A DNA stretch of 64,000 bases. It comes from Tanypteryx hageni. Lineage: Eukaryota; Arthropoda; Insecta; Odonata; Petaluridae. The DNA lies in assembly GCA_028673005.1 (NCBI GenBank), contig CM054113.1:210791504-210855503 (forward strand), in the 5' to 3' direction. The notes beneath the pieces are model-generated. The model had not been told where the DNA came from. It made no database searches and was given only the letters and a program-made list of their open reading frames with translations. A program made the translations under genes and the position numbers. Below, piece after piece: positions 33,901 to 45,700 of the stretch (positions are counted from its first letter, which is position 1; each line of letters opens with the position of its first letter).

Positions 33901-36715
33901 ACACGCTCATCACTCTAGGTAGACAAAATATAGCATTTCGAGGCCATAGGGATGACGGCAATTTTTCAAACAGGCCTGAGAGCAGTAAAATCATTACGAA
34001 CGAGGGAAAATTTCGCGCTATATTAAAATTACGTATCCGAGGTGGTGACCAGGATCTTGAAAATCATCTGAAATCCTCTAGCGCAAATGCCACATACATT
34101 TTAAAAACGACTCTGAACTCGATTATTGATTGTTGCGTCGATGAAATTTTGGAAAAAATCCTAAACTTTGTGAGGGAAAGAAAATATTATTCCATTTTAT
34201 TTGACGAAACTACTGATATAACTATGGTGTCTCAATTAAGCCTTGTTATTAGGTATGTTTATGAAAATAAAATTAGGGAAGATTTCATTGGTTTTGTGGA
34301 TTTGCACAATGAAAATTTCACATCAAGAATTAGACAATACCTAGAACCTAAATTAGGGGGGATGTGCTAGGAAAATCAGTTGTTCAGTTATTAGTAAAAA
34401 GTAATCTTGATATGAAAAACTGTGTTGGTATTTGCACCGATAACTGCCATGTCATGGCTTCTGATCAGCGTGGTGCTGCTTCAGAAATCCGTAAGGTTTC
34501 TCCTCATGCGGTTAGAGTTCCTTGCCAAAGCTATTCATTGAACCTGACTTTGTCGAAATCGTCCGAAATTAGGGCAATTAGAAAATGTTTTGAATTAATG
34601 GGCGAGGTTATTAATTTTTATCATATGTCAGCTAAGAGAAGTTTTCTTTTAAAGAGAGTAATGGGTGGGGGATTAAGTAGCTTGTGCGATACATGCTGGG
34701 TAGAAAGGCATAATGCTTGTTTAATGTTTGAGAAAAATTTTTCCACAATTACCAAGATATTGAACGATATCAGTAATTGGGATGATAGGACATCTTCAAC
34801 AAAGGCAGATTTACTCCTCAATAATCTCATGACAAGCGAATTCATTGTTTTGATGAAATGCATTACTTTTATTTTTCCTTAACACTTCCAGTTAATAAGT
34901 CATTACAAAAAGAATCATTAGATCTGTATTCAGCGATAAAATGCATCGAGGACATCATTTGCTTATTAGATTGTGAAAGGAAAAGGGTTGAAGAAGTATT
35001 TAATAGAATTTGGAAAAGCGCTAATGAATTTGCAGATATTTTGCAATTAAAGCTCATTAAGCCCTGGTATGCATCAAGACGAATTAACTGATCAGAAACA
35101 GCTGAGGAATACTATCAACGTAGTGTATTTATCCCAATGATTGATACTCTCCTAGTTGATTTTCGAAGCCGTATTTGTGTTGATACATTGAAGGCATTTA
35201 ATTTGGGAAATATATTACCGAAACAACTATTTTTTTTTTATCAAGCTGAGTTAGATAATACTGCAACGTCATTATGGGAAAAATATTCTGACTTTTTGAA
35301 TGTTTCCATTATTTCAAATTCGTTTACTATTTTTCTAAGCGAATTAGTAATGTGGAAAACCAAATGGGAACGTTAATATAAGTGCAATAACATTAAAACT
35401 GACATGAGTGCCTGTGAAGTTTTCAGTATGTGCAACAAGGAAATTTATCCAAATTGCAACATTTTATTAAAGAATTTACTCACTCTTGCTAGCTCTGAAC
35501 GCAGCTTTTCGGCTTTGCGACGATTAAAAACTTGATTGCGGAACAGAATGAGTGAAGAAATACTTGTGGGTTTGGCGTTACTCCATATACATCAAGATAT
35601 TCATGTTGACCCGGAAGAGATTTTAGATCGTTTTGCTAATTCTGGCAATCGACGACTTGATTTTTATTGTGATTTTTAAAATAAAATGTTAAGAAGTGCT
35701 ATACAAAGTTAATAAAATGTCACAGATACCCGATTTAAATATATTTTTTTCTTTTTTACATTATGCGAAACATAAGCCTTATACATCATTTTCACAAAAT
35801 ATAATATAATGTAAGGGAGGTCAAATGCGTAGTTTACTAAATATATTTTACCTAAAATAGGGTTTATGATAGAAAATATACTATATTATTATTTCTTGTG
35901 ATAATCTCTTTAAAAAGTCCTGAATATAATTTTGAGGAATATAGGGAGTTGTATTTGAAAATTTTCCTATTTACGAGGAAAATAGAACTTAATGCCCCCC
36001 CCTTGGGATGTTTCTGGATCCACCCTTGTTTAGATCAGCCTGTTTCAGCAATAACTATAATCATCATTAAGATAATAGCCGATATGTTATACCAAAATTT
36101 ATGTAAAAATTAGGATTATGGCATCATCATCTGTGCATTTTAGTAGGTATCCAGATAAAAAATTAATTTAAAATGATCACATCATAATATGTATATGTCG
36201 TTGGCTGAAATAAAATGGATTATAAATCCAATATAAACATTAAATCAATGGAAAATGCATTCCCATTGAAAGGCTTTGGAATCGTTGCTATGGCAGTTAA
36301 AAATTTTCATTGTTGAAAACTGAAAAACTTTTCATAATTTTATGATTATAATAAAATTTTTATGCAAATTTAACATGTATTTGAATTCTGTCTTCAGAAA
36401 AATTAACTTCACTCTTTCTTCCACAGTATGGTGCATGTAGCGACTTTGTATCTTAAATTTTAAAAAACAATTTTATTTAGCCCTGCACAGTTTTCAATGC
36501 TTTTATTTATGGATGTTTAAAACTGGACTTTGGGATAAAAAACACCTCTTAAATATAACTTTTTCTGGAATTTCGGTCCTGAATATAATTTTGAGGAATA
36601 TAGGGAGTTGTATTTGAAAATTTTCGTATTTACGAGGAAAATAGTACTTAATGGCCCCCCCTTGGGAGGTTTCTAGATCCGCCCTTGGTTACAAGAGATT
36701 TATTTTCAGTTGTAG

Positions 36716-36791
<76 letters not shown>

Positions 36792-39700
36792 TGTATTTAA
36801 CCGAAAGGAAGACGAGGTTTTTCACAAAAATGCCATTAAAAATATTAGGCATCGTCTTAGAATGGAGTATGAGGATTTGAGGTGAGAATACACCCCTATT
36901 TTAAATGCACCATGAAACACCCAGAGTAATGCGTCATATTTAATTAATTACTACAATACTTTAAAAATTTAAGGTCAAATTTCTTAAAATTGCTCCCACA
37001 GACCATTGGTTCCGCTTCGGCAGTAGGGAAGTGTTTAGAGCTGGGTAGGTAAATGCATTAGAAGTTGAAAAAAATGACTACAGCTGGGCGGTTCCGTAAG
37101 TAATATGAAACACAAAGTCATGTAGGCACCAATTAAGGTGTCTAGTAATACAATGTAAACAAGAGTGATACAATTTAAATGTATCTACTACAATTTTAAC
37201 ATGATGCTTTGCATTTGGTATGCCAATGGCAGACATAATGTGGACCTGAGTTTCAGAGTGTAGAAAATTTACTAGAGCACTTGAGTAGTACACGCTTTGC
37301 TGAGTTTTAAAGTGAAATAGTGACAAGTTATTATTGATAACTTTTAAATAAGATACCCCAAACAAATTGCATATCCCGTAGAGAAAAAAGGAACTGCAGT
37401 AAGAGGGAATGTATCAAAAGGAATTAGAAAAAGTTACGACAGAAATCTTAAGTTAATGGTTGTGCAATATGCTGAAGAAACAAATAATTGTGTGGCAGGG
37501 AGGAAATACAATACAATGTGACTGAAGCAAATGTGCGAAGGTGGATGCAAGCAAAAGAGAAACTTGAAGGTGCTAACTCAACACGGAGATCACTTAGTGG
37601 ACCAAAATGGCCAATTTCATGCATCAGAAGAGGAAATTGCAAACTTAGTGCGTATTCAAAGAATGGACGGTAAACCGGTGACACGGGATATCATTAAATT
37701 GAAAGGCCAAGGATTAGCACGATTGCAAAACATTCCACACCAAGAATTTAAGGCTAGTAATGGATGGTGTGTGAGTATGATGCGTCATAATGGTTTTAGC
37801 CTGTAACGAAGAACTTCACTTGACCAGCGTCTACCTTCTGACTTCACAGACAAACTAATAACTTTCCAGAGGCATGTAATTCAGTTGCAGAAAAGTCAAA
37901 ATTACCTTCTGAGCCAAATGGGTAATGCAGATGAGACGCCCATTTACTTCGACATGCCATCCAATTACACAGTCAACGAAAAAGGTGCAAAAAATGTCAT
38001 AATAAAAATTTCCGGGAATGAAAAACTGGGCATTACTGTAATGCTGACTGTATTAGCGGACAGAACAAAGTTACCACCGTATGTTATTTTAAAATGCAAA
38101 ACAGTGCCTAAGGAAGTACTACCAAATGGAATACTTGTTAAATGTCAAGGCCAAGGATGGATGTCAGCTGATTTAATGAAGGGCTGGCTAAGCATAGTGT
38201 GGAATAGACGACCTGGGGCACTTATAAGGCAGAGAGCAATGCTCGTCTTACAATTAGATGCGTTCAAAGGCCACCTTACAGAGGAAGTTCAAAATACCCT
38301 TCATGGTATGAATACTTACCTTGTAGTTATACCAGGAGGTATGACATCACAAATTCAAGTGCTAGATGTTGTAGTGATGAAGACTTTTAACCACTCATCT
38401 GGGTATTTAATTTTTCGAAACTGGAGGTGGGCATTTAAATTGCAATTGAGGTGAATCAAATCGCAAATCGGTAAAAAAATACGTTAATTATTCAGTATTT
38501 GAGTTGTTTATTCTTAAAATTCGTGCCTTAAACTATTTTTACCTCAAGACATGAATTACAATGTTAATATATATTTATTATTACAATAAAAATTGAATTT
38601 GTTAATATTTAATGAACACAAATTCTTAAAATATGGTATAAAGACATTAAAAATTTACACACTTACTAAGTGATTAAAAAATAATAATATTTTAAATGAC
38701 ATATAAATGTTGTTAATTATAAAATTTGGGTAACGGAAATGCAACCCACAAAGCAAAGTCAGGGTCTAACTACGAGAAGCGTATCTTTTCCAAATAAAGA
38801 ATTCAATCCCATTTACTGACAAGATGGTAAACTAAAAGGATGCAACTGGTTGCCGGAGAAGCTGCGTGGCGGAATATTATGACATACCCATAGCAAACAG
38901 CCGAGATAACAGCATGACGTATATATATATATATGGCATACCCAGATGAGTGGTTAAGGATTACATAAAGTCATTTTATTCAGAATGACTTTTGGCAGGG
39001 AACCATATATTAACTCCTACAGGGAAAATTAAGAAGCCCAGTATACCGCTTCTCTGTAATTGGATCATTGCAGCATGGGAAAAAATAGATCCCAATGGTA
39101 TCTCAAGAGGGTTCAAGAAATGCTGCATATCAAATTCCATGGATGGTATGGAAGACTACTTGTTTCAAATTTGAATAAGTTGTAATGAATGAACAGATTA
39201 GCAAGAATAAGGGAAGGAAACAGAGGAGAGGGAGGTGTAAGTAGTAAATTTACTTTTTTTTATTCATCCTCTTAATGTTAGCTTGTTACACATATATGTA
39301 AAAGTTTTTTTGTAAGTGGACCTAATTTTTTTAGGGGTCGTATTAAATTCAAGGTCATCTTCCTTTCGGGTAAATATGGTATATATGAGGCAGATTTACT
39401 TCTAAGAATTCTCTTGAAAATGTGTCTTAATATTGGGTTTATATGATAAGAGAAGTGTAGAATTGAAGAGCACTGATAATGTTAACTCCTCGATCTGTCA
39501 CAAACACAATCTTTGTAAGGCTGTCAGATTTGAAACCTAATGCAACTATTCGTCGTTAAATCTCATTTCTAATATTTTCCAGTTTTCTTTTCATCGGGAA
39601 ACTCACAAGTAAACATAACCCTGCTCATGAGTTTCCAGTTATTGTCTAAAAGGTGAAGTATCAAAGTAGTCTAAGCAATTTTTTGAAAATCATCAACCCA

Positions 39701-42700
39701 CATGTCCGTTGGTGCACCACACTGCTGTAAATCAACTGCTTTCTGAATGGAGGGAACAATAGATTTACGTAGGTTATCAGCTTCAATCTGTATATTACGA
39801 GAAATCGTTGTGGGATGAGGTAAAATATCTTGGGCATCTAAATTTCCATGTAGTGCACCCAATTTAAGTAAAAACTGTGAATATTCTAGAAACCCTTGCC
39901 CAGTAACAATGTCAAACCGCCTGACATTCTTGCAACACAACTTCACACAACTTTTTGTCACCTGCTCCTTCAAATCTTTGGACACTTTGATTTTAGGTTT
40001 ATTTAAATGGCCTTCAATGGACTGCTGTCCTGCACTCACTCCAAATTTACACACATGCTGACTTAAGTGTGAATTTCCAGTCTTCATACCACAGTATCGA
40101 AAGAGAGACTTGCACTTTATACTGGACTGCATCCACATCTTCGTTTGTTTCTTTGTTACGAAGAACCTCAAATCTTTTCCACACTTCACTTTTCATGCCA
40201 GTTTTTTTAACAGTAATGTATTCTCCTCTTCTTGGTTTTTCTTTGATTAAATCCATTATTGTATTTTATGGGGTTATAAAAATGTCTAATAATACAAAAA
40301 ATGCACAAAAACAGAAACTGTAAAATTCTATTAACACTTGACCTTTATTGCCTACTACCAATAGCAAACTGATGACTTGTTAGGTTAGATTTCCCCTGCA
40401 GATGTCCAGGCCTAGTCATTCAACCTCTGCGGCCATGTGGCTGGAGGGCGATGGGGCTTATGTTAGTGTTATGAGCGACTCAGAAATATTTCCCAGCAGA
40501 CCTAACAAATTTTCCATTGAGAGCAAACCTCGTAAATGTCTTGCTAGAGACTTTTGTAAACTGAAATAAAATACGTGCAGATGATGACCCCTGATACTCC
40601 CTATATATAGCTCTGAAGAAATGCTGAAGCAAAAGAAAAGAGAGCTGAAGAGCCTAGGAGCAAACAAATCAGCTCTCAAGAGGCACCGAGATGAGAAAAC
40701 GTATTTCCTCTAGAGCGAGAGTCTTTTCTGGCCAACAAACATTCTATATCTTATGGGGAGCTTATTGCTTAGTCTCAGCGCTGAAGCTGTTTTTCTATTG
40801 ATTCAACTAACTACTAAACCGGCCCGAGAATGGATAATTTTTCCTTCCCAGGCTAGGCCCAAGCCCATCAGCTTACCAGCATTACTGAGATTAGCCCGTG
40901 GGCCTAGGCCCGGCCCATGCAGACCTCTATTGGCTACTTTTAAACATGCAGATTTCTGACTGACTTCGCAAAGGTTTTGCGGGTACCACTAGTATACAAT
41001 ATTTTTCAATCGTTATTTTTTCATGTTATCTCTTACACAATTTAGAATTTTAAAATAGAGAGAGAGAGAATATCATAAAACTTTCACAGAAATTATATTC
41101 TACTTAGAGTAGAAAGATGACAAGAGGAAATGGACAAACATACAGCAACATTTGAAATTTTAGTTTAAAGGGTATGGAAACAAAAATGATGCGGGCTTTA
41201 TATATTTATTATAGAATAAATTGAGATTATAAAAAATATAACTACATTTTTAGGTCAATCTTATGTAAAGAAAAACATTTTAAATTGCTTGGCAACAAAT
41301 GTTGCCACTGGGCAGATATGGGTTAAAATCCCACCCAGACATCCCTGGACACCCTAAAAAAGAGGACATGTCTGGAAAAAACCGGACATCTGGTAACCCT
41401 ATGAACAAAAGATATGCTTCCTAAAGGTTCACCTGTATCCCACTTCACTAAATACCTCTTCAACCTCTGATTTTTCATCATAAATCCTCCATATAGAAAA
41501 TAAAGGCATAAGACTCAATGCCATAGAACAGCTGGAGAGCATTAACCATTCCCTAACTTTGAGCAAAACATACTCAAAGAGCATCTCTTCCCTTCCCACC
41601 CTCCCCTTTTATCATTACAGGTATGCCTCGGTAATCATTGTTAATATGTTCCATGAATAGATGATGATTATCAAATGGACTATAGTTGAAGTATGTTTTT
41701 CTCTTAGGTACATTATTATAATTAGACAGTACGTTCCACCTGACCCCATCAGAAACATAAAATAGATTTTTACACCACCTCTGTGCTATAAATTAATAGC
41801 AACGGCCTTTCTATGTAAGAATAAAGTATTTAGTTGGTAGTAGTTAATTCATTTCTGAAAATCCTGACAAACAACGGAACGACAATCAGTGAATCCATTT
41901 TTCCATAGGCGCAATGTTATAAATCAATGACGAAAGTGCAAGTATTTAGGTATATAATGGCGAACAACGATAGTGTGAAACAACAATGAGCACAGGCGAC
42001 AATCAGCGAGGTATGTCTGTACGTAAAGCAGCAGCATGAGACAACCAATGGCTGACCAAAGAGCAACTATACTTGAATCAAAAGTATTAATATTTTAACA
42101 ATGGTTATTTGACACAATGATTATTGAACGACAGTTGATCAAGGTATCCCTGTACTTGGTATCTAATTATTCTCTGTTTTATCTTCTTTTCTCCCCTCTC
42201 CTTGATTTCAATTTGCTTACACTTTCCTCTCACCTTCTTTCCCTTCTGTTTATTTATTGGATTGCAAACTTATGGCTCAGTACCTAATGATGACTCTGAG
42301 TAGAAACCATTGTTTCATTTCGAAGTGAAATATGTAGGTAGACATTTTAAGAAATTTGCTTTTTCAGATTTTGTCTTTGAGTTTATCTAAAAATTTTCAA
42401 TGTTTTTGCTACCTTAGTAGTAATTTCCATTTTCTTCCCTCTACTATTATTTAATCTGTGAGTGCTCTTATTGCTATTTTAACCTATGTATTTTTGTCAA
42501 AAGCAAATATTTTTGAAAGCCTTGTTAATAAATTAGTTTTCTGTATTTTTATGCTGTAAAACTGTGTTACATAGTTTTTTAAATTTTTGTTCCCCTGCTA
42601 ATCTCCATAAGCACTCATTGCCATACATTGCATAAAAATGTCACATTTATGTTTAAGTTTACCAGTATGCTTACCTTAATTTGAACACACAAAAATGTGG

Positions 42701-45700
42701 TGGATTATATGCAATTGTGCATTAGAATTTTTTGTCAACATGGTGAATTAGCTTAAAAATTGATTTAGCATTAAACATGTTTTATGGGAAAATATTTTGT
42801 GATTTGTTAAATAAAAAAATGTTAACTTTGATGTTGTCTAATCTTAATATAAATGATTAGAATGCTTGTTTGTTTTTTATCAGCATTTTAATTTTAATGT
42901 TTTTTGACAGTGTTTCTCAACCGGTGGGATGCAAAAGTCATCTAGGTGAAACATGAGGTTTCAAAAATAATTATTATAAAACTTTTTCTCAACAAAATTA
43001 GTGCAATATTTAAACTCCTAAAAATTTCCATTAATGATTACCATATTTCCTCGATTCTATGATGCACTTTTTTTACTTTTTATTGTCTCTGAAATTGGAG
43101 TGCGTCTTACATTCGATTCAATCTGTAGTATAATTTTTTTCAAAAAGTTCTTACTAAATCTTACAATCAATGGCATCTTAGAATCGAGGAAATATGGTAA
43201 TATAATACTGCAATACAGTTAACATAAAAATCCACTCCTTGGAAAAGATGGGGTTAGTTTTTATCATGGTGGTTTTTTGACAATGTTTGGTGAGATGCAA
43301 GATGCAAAAGATTGAGAAGCACTGTTTTAAGATACTCAGATACTGGTTGTTGCTTTCTGCATTTTGATTCCTGCTGTTCTTCTACATAAAAATATTTCCA
43401 ACTGCATATCTACTAGACACTGCAAAAGTTCCAGAACTGATTATTTTTTTTTATTCAGGAGTTATTCATGGAATTTTTCTTATGCATGCATGAAGTAGAC
43501 TCAGTTCCCAACTTCCATGCAAGTTTTGACATGTTCATTCCTGTAATGCACAGCACGTTTCCCAGTTGATATCTATGCATCAGGTGAAGGGTGGAGATGG
43601 ACGAGCAATGAGTGAACATTAAATTTTGTTTTAGGCTGAATAAAACGTGTCACAGAGACACATAACCTATTGCAACAAGCTTACACTGATGAAGCTTAAT
43701 CGTGCTCTCGTGCTTTTGAGTGATAAGGTCGTTTTCAGGATGAAAGGGAGAGTATTGAATATGATCCCAGTTCAGACCACTGTTTCTCTGTGCTCTGATG
43801 AAAATATTGATCATGTCCAGAAATTTTTGTGACAAAATTGCAGAGTAACAGTTTGGATGCTAGAAGACAAGTTGAACATAGGCCAAGTCCTGAAATATGG
43901 GGGTCTTGCATGACAATGCATGCCCACACAACTCTATCTACCAGTTTTTGGCTGAAAAACAGGTCACTGTCTTGTCTCATGTACCATATTCACCTGATTT
44001 GTCACAACCAGACTTTTTTCTGTTCTCACGACTCAAAAGATCCATGGAAAGTCCAGGCATTCAAGCAGCTGGGACTGAGCTAATGATCAATATTCTCAAA
44101 AATAACTTCCGAAGTTGCTTCAACAAGCTTCAGCTATGCTGGCAATGGTATATTGATGCAGAGAAAGATTATTTGAAGGGGAAAAGCACAATCAGTTACT
44201 ATTATTCTTTTATAACATCAGTTCTGGAACATTTGTGTCTTGTAGAATGCATTTCTTAATGATGATCATGATTATTTGGTTCTTTTGGTTTATTAAAATA
44301 GAGAAAATGCCATTGTATCATAGTTATCTTAAATTGGCAATTATGTATTTACATGTAAGACTTATCGTTAGATTATTTGTGTTAAATAATATTTGGAATT
44401 TATAAATTTCACCTTAAAGTACCATCTTCTATGAATCTTTTTTATCCAGTTTTGCAGTATGGCTTTGTCACCATCTTTGTAGCTGCATTTCCTCTTGCTC
44501 CTCTCTGTGCATTATTGAATAACATATTAGAGATGCGCCTGGATGCCAAGAAACTCCTTGTGTATTTTCGACGTCCTGTAGGTCAGCGAGTGAAAGATAT
44601 TGGTGTGTGGCTAGGTATATTGGATTCAATAGGCAAGCTTGCAGTTGTGACAAATGTAAGTGATTACACAGACACAAATTTCTGTAAAAGAAACTTTTTT
44701 TATCTCAGAAAAATACATAAGTTATAGTTAAGGCATCTTCATGAAATTATATTTTAACTGTAAACTATTATGCTCAATGTTGTTTTCAATTTGAATGTTT
44801 GTTTATTATCAATCTACATAATAAAAAATTTTATTTATTCGAGATATATTAACATTTGATGTTAATGGGAAGTTTTATGCATAACTCAGAAGCAATGCAT
44901 CACTTGTTCAAATCAAGTAGAAGTGAGTAACTTTTGTCTGATGAGCAAAACCTCATTTACATTAGATTTAAATAATTGGTGAGTTGGTTCTATGTGGTGT
45001 ATTAGATTACATGTCATATCACTTGGTTGCTTCCCTTAGAATTATGTTAAGATTTTCATCCTTTCACGAGAAAAAGAAAAATCTCTCCTGGTCAACTTTG
45101 CTTTAATTCTACAAGGGAAACCGTTGAAATCATTATCTCATGGGTTTTGTATGAATTAATTCTGGACATTCTTGTTTGTCAGGGTTTCATCATAGCATTC
45201 ACATCCAACTTTATTCCGAAGTTGGTTTATGTTTTCACTGTAAGTGATGATCAGTCTCTCACTGGCTACTTGAACTTTTCACTTTCTTACTTTGATGCCA
45301 GAGACTTTGAACCAGGATCTGCCCCTAAACATGAAGGCAATACCACCATATGCAGGTATTATTCTTTATGTAATTAGCATTTCATTGTGTGAATTGTTAA
45401 CTTGGTAGAAAATAGAAAATAAAAGCAGTTCAGCTTTTAATGTACTCGTATGTTTTTAATGAGAGGGAATATCCTTCATTACTTTATATATACTCTGTGT
45501 ATGGCATTGTTATATAAGTGCTGCATCAATGACCTCTCATTTTATGCATTGAAATCTCCATATTGACTCTTTCATTACAAAAAGTATACCTTGAGTTTGT
45601 GTATGCTCTCTCAATTTTAATAGTCACTTCAAAATTTATTGCAGTATTTTTCTCAATTTTTCTATTAAATGGGAAAATATTTACAGCCGCTGTATTGTTA

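Larger units (their letters stand above)
31877..36687 (+). mobile_element. hAT copy 2 with captured flank and second 3' terminus
   Basis: Begins CATGTGCGGATCCA. The copy runs to the first 3' terminus at 36028, continues through 548 bp that match the right flank of copy 1 (36029-36576), and ends with an extra 111-bp 3' terminus (36577-36687) whose reverse complement starts CAAGGGCGGATCTA. The outer flanks GTTGGAAG (31869-31876) and GTTACAAG (36688-36695) agree at six of eight positions, fitting an old hAT target duplication around the whole composite. Confidence 0.85.
36789..39379 (+). mobile_element. Pogo-type element with transposase remnant
   Basis: Ends are CACTGTATTTAACCGAAAGG and, reverse complemented, CCATATTTACCCGAAAGGAA, with GAAGACGAGG and GAAGATGACC following. 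TA flanks it at 36787-36788 and 39380-39381. It holds a broken CENP-B-like/DDE transposase and a TTAA-type MITE. Confidence 0.87.
30439..40256 (-). pseudogene. Hermes-like hAT transposase (BED finger, RNase H core, hAT_C), in pieces
   Basis: Pieces on the - strand in order: 40256-39671 with a basic start, a BED-type finger region ([18 protein letters not shown]) and a helical part ([20 protein letters not shown] and [10 protein letters not shown]); 31868-31322 with [20 protein letters not shown] and an acidic helical stretch; 30844-30439 with [20 protein letters not shown] and RNFSLAG, the hAT dimerisation end. A frame change near 40130 and the insertions at 39380, 36788, 31877 and 31322 break it. 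Most of the catalytic middle between the BED part and LSKTLHQE is missing or unrecognised. Confidence 0.82.
29593..40929 (-). mobile_element. Hermes-like hAT element holding three further insertions
   Basis: Flanked by the perfect 8-bp duplication TTGGCTAC (29585-29592 and 40930-40937), with perfect 12-bp terminal repeats TAGAGGTCTGCA/TGCAGACCTCTA. Both ends are rich in GGCCC and GGGCC words. The transposase reads on the - strand. Nested inside are a hAT MITE (30845-31321), hAT copy 2 (31877-36687) and a pogo (36789-39379). Confidence 0.95.
28831..40992 (+). mobile_element. Non-autonomous Helitron, split by a hAT
   Basis: The 5' end TCTTTATATATAATTACTCA follows an A (28830). The 3' end is CTAG (40989-40992) followed by T, preceded by the hairpin CGCAAAGGTTTTGCG at 40967-40981. 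A|TC...CTAG|T with a hairpin about 10 nt before the end is the Helitron signature. Without the hAT the element is about 0.82 kb. No Rep/helicase was seen. Confidence 0.8.
25640..41322 (-). mobile_element. PiggyBac-type element remnant, split by pogo and Helitron
   Basis: The right end, read on the - strand, is TTAA (41323-41326) followed by CCCATATCTGCCCAGTGGCA, a piggyBac-like terminus. An inverted partial copy, ATCTGCCCAGTGGCAACA, occurs at about 28771. Transposase fragments on the - strand lie at 25960-26355 and 28628-28700. The left end was not resolved and the start coordinate is approximate. Confidence 0.65.
25542..41401. mobile_element. hAT-type MITE, split by a large nested block
   Basis: Flanked by the perfect 8-bp duplication TGAACAAA (25534-25541 and 41402-41409). 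Termini are TAGGGTTACCATG and, reverse complemented, TAGGGTTACCAGATG. Only about 80-170 bp belong to the MITE itself; the right part is 41323-41401 (ACATGTCTGG and CCGGACATC words). The rest is the piggyBac block. Confidence 0.85.
18800..42345. mobile_element. Penelope-like inverted pair, expanded by nested insertions
   Basis: The - strand arm starts near 18800 and its reverse complement has GGATTACAAACTCATAGCTC followed by CTGATGATG. The + strand arm ends near 42345 with GGATTGCAAACTTATGGCTC followed by CTAATGATG and GAAAC. A GIY-YIG piece at 25463 and its continuation at 41402 belong to the + arm. The arms are interrupted by the hAT at 18986-25268, the hAT MITE at 25542-41401 and a MITE at 41618-42153. 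Outer limits are approximate. The head-to-head layout is the same as at 11476-12480. Confidence 0.65.

Noticed and set aside
36685..36885. 66-codon frame with repeated IY
   Set aside because: It is translation of a (TA)n microsatellite.
43647..43832. 61-codon frame upstream of the mariner fragment
   Set aside because: It may be decayed mariner sequence but no catalytic or HTH motif could be recognised.
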